Positions 14,882-23,681 of a DNA stretch of 34,198 nt are shown in pieces (within the stretch, counting starts at the first letter, position 1; every line of letters starts with the position of its first letter). Position numbers and translations under genes: made by a program. The notes under the pieces are model-generated. The model worked only from the letters and a program-made list of their open reading frames with translations. It was not told the DNA's origin and did not search any database. This stretch comes from UBA5486 sp036744795 (lineage in GTDB: Bacteria; Bacillota; UBA4882; UBA10575): NCBI GenBank assembly GCA_036744795.1, contig DAIOHK010000026.1, positions 1-34,198 of the forward strand, in the 5' to 3' direction.

Positions 14882-15508
14882 TTACATTTTATTTCTCACC
14901 ATCTCTTTTACTTTCATTAACCTCGTGAGGTTAGAACGCTCATTCTCATCCAGTTTCATGGTGATATATTTAATCTGTTCCTGTAATTGCGGAATAAGAA
15001 CATATTCCAGAGCGTTGACTCGTCTTCTGGTGCGTTCAATCTCAGCCGCCATTAGTTCGACGGTTTTCTCCACTTGCGCCAGTTCCACCATAGAGGTAAA
15101 GCTATTCGCCAGTAAGTTAACGGCTTCATCCAGTTCAGCGGAAGTTTCGGTCATCCCAAAACCATTACCGAGCGCCGGAGTCATCTCCAGAGAGAAGACC
15201 GGCACTTCGACACTCATTTTCGAAGTAGTCCCCGCAGTTAAAGTAGCGTCTCCCCGGGAGGTAGTAATCGCTGCTTCCAAGACCTCTCGGGAGATGACAG
15301 CACGGGCCATCGCAAAACCATCCAAAGCTTGCGCCAGATCTTCCTCTACCTTGGTGCGTAAACGTTGGTTTTCTTCCACCAGCTCAAGGAAGTTTTTCAT
15401 TAGTTCATCCAGTTTATCTTTAAGGAGCTTATGTCCGCGAACCGCCGTCACCAATCTTTTTTTTAGTCGCAGTAATTCCATACGAGTCGGGTTTACTCGA
15501 ATCTCCAA
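14882..15508 (-). CDS. ntpD: V-type ATPase subunit D (central stalk)
   Basis: This is the central rotor shaft subunit of V1, which turns inside the A3B3 head. It shows the family start IRVNPTRMELLRLKKRL, long N- and C-terminal coiled-coil helices and the C-terminal signature RRRVNALEYVLIPQLQEQIK. Length (208) is normal. The start is TTG 15508 with GGGGGTGAT before it; beginning at the internal ATG (M10) would remove the conserved VNPTR segment. It is the last gene of the operon, 44 bp after ntpB and followed by a terminator. Its 3' 192 bp are duplicated at 866-1057. Confidence 0.96.
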   Translation of the reverse strand: MEIRVNPTRMELLRLKKRLVTAVRGHKLLKDKLDELMKNFLELVEENQRLRTKVEEDLAQALDGFAMARAVISREVLEAAITTSRGDATLTAGTTSKMSVEVPVFSLEMTPALGNGFGMTETSAELDEAVNLLANSFTSMVELAQVEKTVELMAAEIERTRRRVNALEYVLIPQLQEQIKYITMKLDENERSNLTRLMKVKEMVRNKM

Positions 15509-15552
15509 ACTATCACCCCCAACCCGGTTACTAGCATCCCGGGTTTATCATT

Positions 15553-16938
15553 CTATTTTTTCTCCTCTGTAGTCGGGAGATATTTCTCGAGATACTCTTG
15601 GCGAATTCTCTTCAGTTCACCTCGAGGGATCATCGAGAGCAACTCCCAACCAAGATTTAGCGTCTCTTCAATATTGCGATTTTCTTCCATACCCTGCCGT
15701 ACATACCGATCTTCAAACTGATCAGCAAAAGCGGCAAACTTTTTATCTAAATCAGAAAGCGCAGCTTCTCCTAAGATCACCGCCAGATCCTTGGCTTCTT
15801 TACCACTGGCGTAGGCGGCAAATAACTGGTTCATGGTATCCGCATGATCTTCGCGGGTCTTGCCGCTTCCAATTCCTTTATCCTTCAAGCGCGAAAGGGA
15901 AGGTAGCACGTCGATAGGGGGATATATGCCTTTGCGATGGAGATCGCGAGCAAGAATCACTTGCCCTTCCGTAATATATCCGGTTAAGTCGGGGATCGGA
16001 TGGGTCTTGTCATCTTCAGGCATCGTCAGAATCGGGATCAAGGTAATCGAACCCTCTTTTTCTTTGATCCGACCGGCCCGTTCGTAAATAGTAGCCAGGT
16101 CAGTGTAGAGATAGCCTGGATAACCCCGCCGGCCGGGAACTTCTTTACGAGCAGCCGATACCTCCCGCAAAGCCTCAGCGTAATTAGTCATATCGGTCAG
16201 GATGACCAGTACATGCATATTAAGCTCAAAAGCCAGGTATTCAGCGGCAGTCAACGCCATGCGCGGTGTCGAAATGCGCTCAATAGCCGGGTCATTGGCT
16301 AAGTTCATAAAAAGAACCGCTCTTTCTATAGCCCCGGTTCTCTGGAAGTCACTAACAAAGTAGTCGGCTTCCTCGAAAGTAATCCCCATGGCGCCAAATA
16401 CAACGGCAAAGCGCTCGCCTTCGCCCAAGACTCGGGCCTGGCGAGCAATCTGCGCTGCCAGTTGCGCATGGGGAAGACCTGAGGCCGAAAAGATGGGAAG
16501 TTTCTGTCCCCGAACCAAAGTATTTAAACCATCAATCGCTGAGAAACCAGTTTGAATAAATTCCGAAGGATAATTTCTGGTAAAGGGGTTAATAGGTGTT
16601 CCATTAATATCCATCTTCTTTTCAGGAATAATCGCCGCCCCTTTATCATTCGGTCGTCCCATTCCATCAAAAACTCGGCCTAAGATATCCGGAGAAACTC
16701 CTAATTCAATACTGCGTCCCAGAAATCGCACTTTACTATCATACAGGTTTAAACCGGTTGAACCTTCAAACAGCTGAACCAAAGCCTTATCCTGGTTAAC
16801 CTCCAGCACCCGCCCACGGCGTAATTCTCCCCCTGCCAGCTGGATCTCCACTAATTCTCCAAAGTTGGCGTCTGCGACCTTCTCCACTAACATTAACGGA
16901 CCAACAACTTCTCTTACCGTACGGTATTCTTTAAGCAT
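15553..16938 (-). CDS. ntpB: V-type ATPase subunit B (non-catalytic)
   Basis: The regulatory, non-catalytic head subunit alternating with A in V1. Residues run MLKEYRTVREVVGPLMLVE at the N-terminal barrel, then SASGLPHAQLAAQIARQ where catalytic subunits have the Walker A loop (here degenerate, as expected). The conserved NLANDPAIERISTPRMALT and SLSRLKDKGIGSGKTREDHA follow. Length 461 is normal. GGAGGTGATG precedes ATG 16938. It follows ntpA with no gap. Confidence 0.97.
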   Translation of the reverse strand: MLKEYRTVREVVGPLMLVEKVADANFGELVEIQLAGGELRRGRVLEVNQDKALVQLFEGSTGLNLYDSKVRFLGRSIELGVSPDILGRVFDGMGRPNDKGAAIIPEKKMDINGTPINPFTRNYPSEFIQTGFSAIDGLNTLVRGQKLPIFSASGLPHAQLAAQIARQARVLGEGERFAVVFGAMGITFEEADYFVSDFQRTGAIERAVLFMNLANDPAIERISTPRMALTAAEYLAFELNMHVLVILTDMTNYAEALREVSAARKEVPGRRGYPGYLYTDLATIYERAGRIKEKEGSITLIPILTMPEDDKTHPIPDLTGYITEGQVILARDLHRKGIYPPIDVLPSLSRLKDKGIGSGKTREDHADTMNQLFAAYASGKEAKDLAVILGEAALSDLDKKFAAFADQFEDRYVRQGMEENRNIEETLNLGWELLSMIPRGELKRIRQEYLEKYLPTTEEKK

Positions 16939-18702
16939 TTACATCACCTCCAAGGCGGGGGCATCTTCTGCGGTTATTTTTTTAATATCTGACAGTAACT
17001 GTGTAAATTCTTCCAACCGATCTTCTGGAATCAGTTTGGCTTTAGCAATCCGTTCCCGGACAGGTAGTTCCAAAATCTTTCTCATTTCCATGCCTTGGTC
17101 TAGCAATTCCGCAGCAACTTCTTCAAAAGCCAGGACCATCCGGAGCATGGCTAATTGCTTATCAAGGGAGGTAAAGGTATCGATCTCATGGAAAGCATTT
17201 TGGTGCAGATAGTCTTCCCGAATCGAACGGGCGATCTCCATCGTTAGCTGATCACGGGCGGATAAGGCATCGATCCCTACTAACCGCACAATCTCTTCAA
17301 GTTCCGCTTCTTTCTGTAGAATACGCATCGCTTCTCTCCGTAGGTTGACCCATTCTTCCCCAATTTCACGGCGGAAGAATTCGTCCAAACGCTCGTTATA
17401 TAAGGAATAACTTAATAACCAGTTGATCGCCGGGAAATGGCGGCGATAGGCGAGGGTAGAGTCTAACCCCCAGAAGACTTTAACCACGCGCAAGGTATTT
17501 TGCGCTACCGGTTCGGAAAGGTCTCCGCCCGGAGGAGAGACTGCGCCTACCGCGGTAATCGAGCCTTCTCTTTGATCCTTACCTAAACACAAGGCGCGTC
17601 CGGCTCGTTCATAAAATTCCGCCAGCCGAGAGCCAAGATAGGCCGGATAGCCTTCTTCCCCCGGCATCTCTTCCAGTCGGCCTGAGATCTCACGAAGGGC
17701 TTCCGCCCAACGGGAAGTGGAATCCGCCATAATCGCCACATTATAACCCATATCCCGAAAATACTCAGCAATGGTAATTCCGGTATAAACGGAAGCTTCT
17801 CGCGCTGCCACCGGCATATCAGAAGTATTAGCGATTAATACGGTTCGTTTCATTAAAGCCTCACCGGTCCGTGGATCATGCAAAACGGGAAACTCCGTTA
17901 AAACATCGGTCATCTCATTACCCCGTTCTCCACAACCCACATAAACAATGATGTCCGCATCCGCCCATTTTGCCAACTGATGTTGAACCACTGTTTTACC
18001 GCTTCCAAAAGGACCGGGAATGGCAGCTGTTCCTCCCCGCGCAATCGGAAAGAAAGTATCAATAATCCGTTGTCCGGTGGTCATAATCCGATCAGGTGAC
18101 AATTTCTCTACATACGGGCGTCCGCGCCGCACCGGCCAGCGTTGCATCATGGTTAGTTCCTGAGGACCAGCTTCTGTTTCGACCACGGCGATGGTCTCTT
18201 CTACTGTAAACTCACCAGCCAGGATCTTGGTTAAACGCCCTTTGACCCCTGGTGGCGCCATAATCCGATGTTCCACCACCACTGTCTCTTGAACCACTCC
18301 AAGAATATCACCAGGCTCCACCTCAGTCCCCTCGGAAATTCTCGGGTTAAACTGCCATTTTTTATCCCGGCGTAGCCCCGGCACTTCAATACCCCTGGCC
18401 AACCGATCGCCTTGCAGAGCCAAGACATCAAGGGGACGCTGAATCCCATCATAAATCGATTCAAGAAGCCCGGGTCCCAGTTCCACACTTAAAGGAAAAC
18501 CAGTGGAATAGACTGGCGCCCCGGGACCAATCATCGTCGTTTCTTCGTAAACCTGAATCGAAACCTCTTCGCCCCGGAGTTCAATAATCTCCCCGATTAA
18601 TTTTTCATCACTCACCCGAACCACGTCATACATCTTAGCGCCGGGGACCCCTTCAGCCACGACTAAAGGTCCGGATACTCTTACAATCTTCCCAGTATTC
18701 AC
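16939..18702 (-). CDS. ntpA: V-type ATPase subunit A (catalytic)
   Basis: The ATP-hydrolysing head subunit of V1, 587 residues. The Walker A loop GPFGSGKT lies at 230-237, the GCGERGNEMTDVL motif at about 257-269, and the non-homologous insertion typical of A subunits at about 110-200 (PGVKGRLTKILAGEFTVEE). ADSTSRWAEALREISGRLEE and SPPGGDLSEPV are further A-subunit markers. The start is GTG 18702, overlapping the ntpG stop by 4 bp (GTGA), with AGAGG upstream. The intact catalytic site suggests a working enzyme. Confidence 0.97.
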   Translation of the reverse strand: MNTGKIVRVSGPLVVAEGVPGAKMYDVVRVSDEKLIGEIIELRGEEVSIQVYEETTMIGPGAPVYSTGFPLSVELGPGLLESIYDGIQRPLDVLALQGDRLARGIEVPGLRRDKKWQFNPRISEGTEVEPGDILGVVQETVVVEHRIMAPPGVKGRLTKILAGEFTVEETIAVVETEAGPQELTMMQRWPVRRGRPYVEKLSPDRIMTTGQRIIDTFFPIARGGTAAIPGPFGSGKTVVQHQLAKWADADIIVYVGCGERGNEMTDVLTEFPVLHDPRTGEALMKRTVLIANTSDMPVAAREASVYTGITIAEYFRDMGYNVAIMADSTSRWAEALREISGRLEEMPGEEGYPAYLGSRLAEFYERAGRALCLGKDQREGSITAVGAVSPPGGDLSEPVAQNTLRVVKVFWGLDSTLAYRRHFPAINWLLSYSLYNERLDEFFRREIGEEWVNLRREAMRILQKEAELEEIVRLVGIDALSARDQLTMEIARSIREDYLHQNAFHEIDTFTSLDKQLAMLRMVLAFEEVAAELLDQGMEMRKILELPVRERIAKAKLIPEDRLEEFTQLLSDIKKITAEDAPALEVM

Positions 18703-19040
18703 TTGTTACCGACCTCTTTTCCCTTTAGGATATCCACACCTACCGCCTTCTCCACAATACGCCTGATTCTCTCCAAAGCATAACCTTCACTTCCTGCTGA
18801 GCCAGGAATATATGTCATCGCCGGCAACGGTCTGCTACCCCATTCTTCTATCTCCTCCGTAAATCCCTGGGCGATCGACTCGGTAATAAAGATCACCCCA
18901 TACTCTCGATCATCTTTCAGCCCATATAACAGATCCCTTGCTTCTTTCCCAGTAGAGACCGGAAATAAGTCCAAACCCAACAGACCAAAGCCACGAATCA
19001 GGTCTTCTTCTCCGATCACGGCCATCTTAAAAATAGACAT
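18699..19040 (-). CDS. ntpG: V-type ATPase subunit F
   Basis: A small central-stalk subunit that binds subunit D. The sequence MSIFKMAVIGEEDLIRGFGL with GVIFITESIAQGFTEEIE is the family pattern, and the length is 113 residues. ATG 19040 is chosen because AAGGAGG lies 8 bp upstream; the longer frame from 19094 only reads back through the end of ntpC. It overlaps ntpC by 14 bp and ntpA by 4 bp. Called ntpG in Enterococcus hirae; subunit F in the general naming. Confidence 0.92.
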   Translation of the reverse strand: MSIFKMAVIGEEDLIRGFGLLGLDLFPVSTGKEARDLLYGLKDDREYGVIFITESIAQGFTEEIEEWGSRPLPAMTYIPGSAGSEGYALERIRRIVEKAVGVDILKGKEVGNK

Positions 19041-19971
19041 TCCGTAACCTCCTTCTGACCGTCTCCGCTGGTAGTTTGTTTTTCTTCCCTGCAAATACTA
19101 AACGAAGATTTAGCACTTCTCTCTCTTTGGCCAGTAAATAACCGATCAGTGGTTCGATTCCAAGAGAAATCATTTTGGCTTCTTTTATGATCTCCAACAG
19201 AAAATTATCGGTCTCCCTTTCTAAGAAAGGTAAATATTTAAAAATCTCTTCTCCCCCACGAAGCAAGTTCTGATACGGAGAATTACTTAAAAGTAAAGCT
19301 AAGTTTTGATAAGGAGCATTAAAAAGCTCAGCCCATTTTTCGCTCTCAATTATACCTGGCTCGACCATGAATTTAAAAAACTCTTTAGTCGAAGCATTCG
19401 CATTGCGCAGACGGAGAAAGATTTGCAGGTTGATCAAATCTAGCCTCGTTTGCCAATAATCGCCCAACAATTGGGAGCATTTCCCGAGGATACGTCGACC
19501 ATAACCATAGTATGCCTTATCTAGTGCTGCTGCTCGCTCCGGACCACCTTCCGGTAGATTCTCTAGAACTTCGTTAAATTCTAATGGTAACTCCGTATAT
19601 TCTGAATTAGTTACCATCTCTTCAAGCTCTTCAAAAGGAGTAACCCCTAATCTGCTGGGATGACCCCCAGCCTCAGCGGCCACTAATAGTTTCAAATTAT
19701 GAATATCCCACCGTCTAAGAAAGACAAGCAATTCAGGGGCATCGGAAGTTTGGCGCCGGAGAAAATGATAAACCTCTAACAGCTGTTCTTCTAAAATATT
19801 TTCGAAATCAGCGTCGCAATCTTTACTTCCGTAATCGGTTTCTCCCATCAGACGAAGAGTCTCATCTAATGAAGTAGTATTCAACAAACGTTCAAAAAAA
19901 CCAACGGGGAGTAATTTGGTTTCCAGGACCCGGATACGGCCAACAGCGTAGGCATAATCTTTTTTAGCCAT
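19027..19971 (-). CDS. ntpC: V-type ATPase subunit C (d-like connector)
   Basis: This subunit links the V1 central stalk to the membrane c ring. It is 314 residues from ATG 19971 (MAKKDYAYAVGRIRVLETKL). GGGGG lies 7 bp before this ATG, while the ATG at 19977 sits directly on the G-run. The repeated helical structure with LRRWDIHNLKLLVAAEAGG and RIDLINLQIFLRLR-like segments (here TRLDLINLQIFLRLR) and the end REVLNLRLVFAGKKN fit the NtpC/AhaC family. It lies 13 bp after ntpE and overlaps the next gene by 14 bp. Confidence 0.92.
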   Translation of the reverse strand: MAKKDYAYAVGRIRVLETKLLPVGFFERLLNTTSLDETLRLMGETDYGSKDCDADFENILEEQLLEVYHFLRRQTSDAPELLVFLRRWDIHNLKLLVAAEAGGHPSRLGVTPFEELEEMVTNSEYTELPLEFNEVLENLPEGGPERAAALDKAYYGYGRRILGKCSQLLGDYWQTRLDLINLQIFLRLRNANASTKEFFKFMVEPGIIESEKWAELFNAPYQNLALLLSNSPYQNLLRGGEEIFKYLPFLERETDNFLLEIIKEAKMISLGIEPLIGYLLAKEREVLNLRLVFAGKKNKLPAETVRRRLRNVYF

Positions 19972-19984
19972 CTCCATTCCCCCG

Positions 19985-20584
19985 TTACTCAAATAAGATG
20001 CCGGCAACTTCCGGATAATACCTTTCTTCTAGATCGGCAATTAAAGCTTCTAAAGAAGCATTAACTTCGTATATTGAACTAAAGAGGAGGAAACCCCCTT
20101 TGATGTCTGCGGGTTCAGTTCTTAAGTTGAGTTTTGCTGTTCGCCCTTGTTGGGCCAGTTTCTGATTCACTTCAGAGATAATCTTAGCCCAGAGTTCTGT
20201 TTCAGTTGCTGACACCGCAATAGTCTCATTGCCCTCTTCGACCGCCGCTAATAGCAAGTCTTGGTAAAGAACGGCTTTTTCCGTCAGAGACATTTGTATC
20301 AACTCAGTGAGGGCCCTTTCAAAAGCAGCATGAACCATTTCTTGTTTATTTGCCAGCAACCGAAGTTTTGCTTCCATTTCGGCCCGGCTAATGAGCCTAC
20401 TACTCTCCTCTTGACCTCGACGACGGTAGTCATCCTGGAGAAAAGCGATCTGTTTAGCAGTCTCCTTCCGGTAATCCTCCGCTAATCTTTTTGCTTCCTC
20501 CAAGCTACGCGTTTTTTCTTCTTCAGCTTGTTTCCGGGCATCCTCCAGAATATGATTAGTTAATTCAGTCAATCCTTGGGCCAT
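19985..20584 (-). CDS. ntpE: V-type ATPase subunit E (peripheral stalk)
   Basis: A peripheral-stalk (stator) subunit that pairs with the H/G-like subunit encoded at 23014-23325. The N-terminal half is a long charged coiled coil (residues about 5-90: ILEDARKQAEEEKTRSLEEA), and the C-terminal half is globular, ending LIADLEERYYPEVAGILFE as in AhaE/NtpE. ATG 20584 has AGGTGG 8 bp before it and gives 199 residues. It follows ntpK by 12 bp. Confidence 0.93.
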   Translation of the reverse strand: MAQGLTELTNHILEDARKQAEEEKTRSLEEAKRLAEDYRKETAKQIAFLQDDYRRRGQEESSRLISRAEMEAKLRLLANKQEMVHAAFERALTELIQMSLTEKAVLYQDLLLAAVEEGNETIAVSATETELWAKIISEVNQKLAQQGRTAKLNLRTEPADIKGGFLLFSSIYEVNASLEALIADLEERYYPEVAGILFE

Positions 20585-20596
20585 TTTATATCCCAC

Positions 20597-21058
20597 CTAA
20601 ATATTAATTGCATTATAGAGAAAGAAAGAAATAATAAAAGCTAAAATAGCGTAAGTTTCGACTAAACCTGCGTAAACGATACCCTTGGCCGCTTCTTCTG
20701 GCCTTTTAGCAACAATCCCAACCCCGGCGGCAGCCACTTTCCCCTGAGCAATCGCAGAAAGCATTCCCACGATGCCAATAGGAATCCCGGCGCCTAAAAA
20801 TCTAAGACCCGCTTCGACTGGAATTGGTCCGGGAACGGCCGCAAACTTAAAGACCATGAGCATTCCAATCACAAACCCGTAAATTCCTTGAGTTCCTGGC
20901 AGGGCAGTTAAAATAAGCGTTTGTCCAAACTTTTTGGGATCCTCTGTAACCACCCCTGCTGAAGCTCGACCGGCAAGCCCTACACCGTAAGCTGAACCAT
21001 ACCCCGAAAATAATACTGCAATCGCAACCCCAAGATATGCATAAAAAGAACCTAACAT
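20597..21058 (-). CDS. ntpK: V-type ATPase c subunit (proteolipid ring), Na+ type
   Basis: The membrane rotor-ring subunit, 153 residues forming two fused hairpins (four membrane segments). It carries the Na+-ligand set known from Enterococcus hirae NtpK (L61, T64, Q65, Q110, E139) at equivalent places: L53, T56, Q57 (LPGTQGIYGF), Q105 (SAIAQGKVAAAG) and E134 (LVETYAI). Only the second hairpin has the acidic residue, as in NtpK. This argues for Na+ rather than H+ movement. GAGAGGT precedes ATG 21058, and the gene begins 3 bp after ntpI. Confidence 0.96.
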   Translation of the reverse strand: MLGSFYAYLGVAIAVLFSGYGSAYGVGLAGRASAGVVTEDPKKFGQTLILTALPGTQGIYGFVIGMLMVFKFAAVPGPIPVEAGLRFLGAGIPIGIVGMLSAIAQGKVAAAGVGIVAKRPEEAAKGIVYAGLVETYAILAFIISFFLYNAINI

Positions 21059-21061
21059 CGC

Positions 21062-23014
21062 TTATACCTCTCTTTCTTTCTTTAAGAAAATATTTATATT
21101 TTCAATTTTTAAAGGTGTAAAAGGTTTCCCTCCACCTTCAAAAAAGGTATTAAAAAACTCTAGATACTGAAGACGGCTAGAATGCACATAAGCGCCCAGG
21201 ACATTTAGACCCATATTAAGAGCATGTCCAAACAGGAAAATTAAAATTGAAAATAGCCAACCAATCACCGGTACTCCCCAGGTCATCCGGACAAACATAT
21301 TAATAATCGAACCCATCACTCCTCCGGACAATCCCAGCGCCATCAGACGTGAATAAGAGAGAACATCACTAAAAAACCCGACACTACCATAGATATTAAG
21401 GATTCCCCCGGGGATCGCCATTAATTTAGAGAGCAACCCTTTTTTGCCTCTGGTATTCCCAATAATCAATAAGGCTGCTGCAATTACCGTTCCGTATTTG
21501 ATGTGGAGTGCATATTGCTCCCAACCTAATTGGGGGGCGCCTACGGTTAAGAGAATTCCGGTAAGAAATAAAAGCCAAAATCCTTGTTTCCAGATGGCAT
21601 CTGCCACTCGTCCATCCCTGATATTCATCCATGCACTGATTAATGTCCCTACATACAACTGAACAAGTCCTAATCCTAGGGAGACAATTAACAAAATTTG
21701 CGGGCTTTCTACAAAACTAAAGATTCCTTTATAGGGCGAAAAACTAAAGATACTAGAAGTCAATAACCCGACAAATACAGCTCCCAAACCACTGGCGAGT
21801 AGCATCCCGGCCATTTTTCTCCCATTGGGTTTCATCGTCATTTTCCAGAGAAGCACTGAACAGATTAATGCTAAGAGCATTCCATAGCCCGCATCACCCA
21901 AGGCAATCCCAAAACAAAGGAAGAAGAAGGGGGCAATTGCGGATGAGGGATCAACCTCATCTTGTCGCGGGTAGCTAAACGATTCTACCAGTGTCTCAAA
22001 GGGCGTAATTATAGTCGAGTTCTTCATCGCAATAGGGATTTTCTCATCCGGCTCTGGAGCTCGGAAGAGCACATAATGAGGAAGCCCCATCGCTTCTAAA
22101 ACTTTCTTGACTCTATCCGCTTTTTCAGCTTCTACCCAACCCTCCAAGGCAAAAACATCTTTACTCATTAATAATTGACGATTAGCTTCTACTTGTAGTT
22201 TTAAGTTGTGCCAATAATCATAGAAAGTCTCAAACATCCGGTGTTGCTCGGCAATACGCTTAATCGTGTTTTTAACCGCCTCTAGTTTCTCCGTAAGCTC
22301 CGTTTTTTTCTTAACTAAGAAGTCCAGATATTCCTGGACCGTTCCTGTTGGAACTTCTGGAACAGTCGGCACAAAACCCTTATTTTTTAAAATTTCCTCA
22401 GCCCTGGTCTTTCGCAACAAGAAAAACACCAAATACAAACGACTTTCATAAGCGCCTAACTCTTGATAAGAATATGTTATTTCCTCTTGAGCAAGCGCTT
22501 CTGTAAAAACGCTTAAACTTCCCTCAATGCTCCCTAACAGAACCTGAATATTAGTTGAGCCTTTCCATTCGTGACGCGGAAGATCAAGCCTTATCCATGG
22601 TCGCAACTGGCTAATTTCTCGCTCAACCTGAACCTTTTCCTGTTCCATCCGGGCGTATTCATTTTCAGATTTGAAAAGTTCGCTACTTAGTTCTTCAAGC
22701 TTTTCTCTTTCTGCTAGATAATTTTGTTGTTCCTCCCAAGTCAAAACGGTCTTCATGCCGGCAAATTGTTCAATAAAATTCGGCTTGCGCGGAGCAAACC
22801 GCTCACAGATAGCTAATACTCGGTTAACCTCTGCCAGTCTATTTTCAATCTGATCCAGTTGGTTTCTTAGTTCTTCTCCCGGTTCAGAACTAATTTCCTC
22901 CTCAGCCGGAGCTACTAATTCTACCAAACCCAGTCTTTGCAGTTCCGAAAGGAAAGAAGAGCGATGACGAACTAGACCGTATAACTCCATATGCTTCATC
23001 GGTACAATTGCCAT
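21062..23014 (-). CDS. ntpI: V-type ATPase subunit a (I), membrane stator
   Basis: This subunit forms the ion half-channels and anchors the stator, 650 residues. Residues about 1-340 are cytoplasmic with coiled coils (MAIVPMKHMELYGLVRHRSS start is typical). Residues about 355-620 are membrane segments. The essential arginine facing the c ring is probably R556 (SDVLSYSRLMALGLSGG), with a second conserved arginine at R614 (HSSRLQYLEFF). The motif FALCFGIALGDAGYG-like sequence (here FFFLCFGIALGDAGYGM) is a family hallmark. It overlaps the upstream gene by TAATG. Confidence 0.96.
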   Translation of the reverse strand: MAIVPMKHMELYGLVRHRSSFLSELQRLGLVELVAPAEEEISSEPGEELRNQLDQIENRLAEVNRVLAICERFAPRKPNFIEQFAGMKTVLTWEEQQNYLAEREKLEELSSELFKSENEYARMEQEKVQVEREISQLRPWIRLDLPRHEWKGSTNIQVLLGSIEGSLSVFTEALAQEEITYSYQELGAYESRLYLVFFLLRKTRAEEILKNKGFVPTVPEVPTGTVQEYLDFLVKKKTELTEKLEAVKNTIKRIAEQHRMFETFYDYWHNLKLQVEANRQLLMSKDVFALEGWVEAEKADRVKKVLEAMGLPHYVLFRAPEPDEKIPIAMKNSTIITPFETLVESFSYPRQDEVDPSSAIAPFFFLCFGIALGDAGYGMLLALICSVLLWKMTMKPNGRKMAGMLLASGLGAVFVGLLTSSIFSFSPYKGIFSFVESPQILLIVSLGLGLVQLYVGTLISAWMNIRDGRVADAIWKQGFWLLFLTGILLTVGAPQLGWEQYALHIKYGTVIAAALLIIGNTRGKKGLLSKLMAIPGGILNIYGSVGFFSDVLSYSRLMALGLSGGVMGSIINMFVRMTWGVPVIGWLFSILIFLFGHALNMGLNVLGAYVHSSRLQYLEFFNTFFEGGGKPFTPLKIENINIFLKKEREV

Positions 23015-23325
23015 TATTTCCGGATCCTTTCCTTAATATATTCAACAACAGCAGCTGACCTTTCTCCGGCTTTACCTCGTAGAACCGCAGTTTCTTCATC
23101 TGCCTGTTTGATCAGAACCGCAGCCTCCTGTTGAGCCAGGGAAAGGCTTTTTGCCAGTTCCGCCTCGGCTTGCTTCTTAGCCGCCTCCAGTTGTTTCTCT
23201 CTTTCAACTGCCAATTCTTGGCGCGTTTTGGCCAACATTTCCGCAGCTTCCTTCTGTGCTTCCTTTATTATTATGGCCGCATCTTCCTCCACTGCAGTCA
23301 ACTTACTCCAAATCTCTTTCGCCAT
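23014..23325 (-). CDS. ntpF: V-type ATPase peripheral-stalk subunit (H/G-like, NtpF/AhaH)
   Basis: A 103-residue, almost entirely coiled-coil protein rich in A, E, K and Q (EEDAAIIIKEAQKEAAEMLA, then AKTRQELAVEREKQLEAAKK). This is the typical form of the stator partner of subunit E. ATG 23325 has GGGAGGG 6 bp before it. A longer frame in the same phase reaches 23625 but runs back through the neighbouring gene and lacks a ribosome site. It is the first true V-ATPase subunit gene in the series, as in the E. hirae ntp operon. Confidence 0.88.
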   Translation of the reverse strand: MAKEIWSKLTAVEEDAAIIIKEAQKEAAEMLAKTRQELAVEREKQLEAAKKQAEAELAKSLSLAQQEAAVLIKQADEETAVLRGKAGERSAAVVEYIKERIRK

Positions 23326-23429
23326 TATTACCCTCCCTTCGACACAAGACAATAAAGGTATTAACTTAAAAAACTTTCTGCTTTTTTCTTTAAAAACCTT
23401 TGCTCTGGAGCGTAAAGATTTAGTTAACT

Positions 23430-23666
23430 TCATCGGTTTGAGCCGTTTCCATTCCCAATAGCTAACCAGATCAGATATGCCAAACCGAAGACAAACCCCA
23501 CCAGCGCCCCGACAATCCCTGTATAAGTTTCTCCTCCAAAACTTTTTCCAGCTAGATATCCAAGAAAAAATCCGATGGTGACAGAAAGTGTTAAGCCAAA
23601 AGCTGTTATTAACTGTAAGAACCATCTTTTGACTCTAAAGAAACCTTTATTATTTTGCTCACGCAT
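23430..23666 (-). CDS. AtpZ/AtpI-like small membrane protein
   Basis: A 78-residue protein with a basic N-terminus (FFRVKRWFLQ) and two membrane helices: LITAFGLTLSVTIGFFLGYL and GIVGALVGFVFGLAYLIWLA. This layout and the G-rich helix ends fit the AtpZ/AtpI group, which accompanies F-type ATPase operons and helps c-ring assembly or carries Mg2+/Ca2+. Here it sits at the head of a V-type operon, 15 bp after the cobalamin-domain gene and about 100 bp before ntpF. AAGGAAAGGGGA precedes the ATG. The assignment rests on pattern only; a simple two-helix protein could be something else. Confidence 0.6.
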   Translation of the reverse strand: MREQNNKGFFRVKRWFLQLITAFGLTLSVTIGFFLGYLAGKSFGGETYTGIVGALVGFVFGLAYLIWLAIGNGNGSNR

Positions 23667-23681
23667 TCCCCTTTCCTTCTT

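Noticed and set aside
14925..15572. Plus-strand open frame of 215 codons opposite ntpD
   Set aside because: Serine-rich shadow of the well-supported ntpD on the other strand. The shorter frame at 900-1292 is the same shadow over the ntpD copy.
23326..23625. Extended N-terminus of the ntpF frame
   Set aside because: It runs through the AtpZ-like gene, has no ribosome site, and the normal length of the subunit is reached from ATG 23325.
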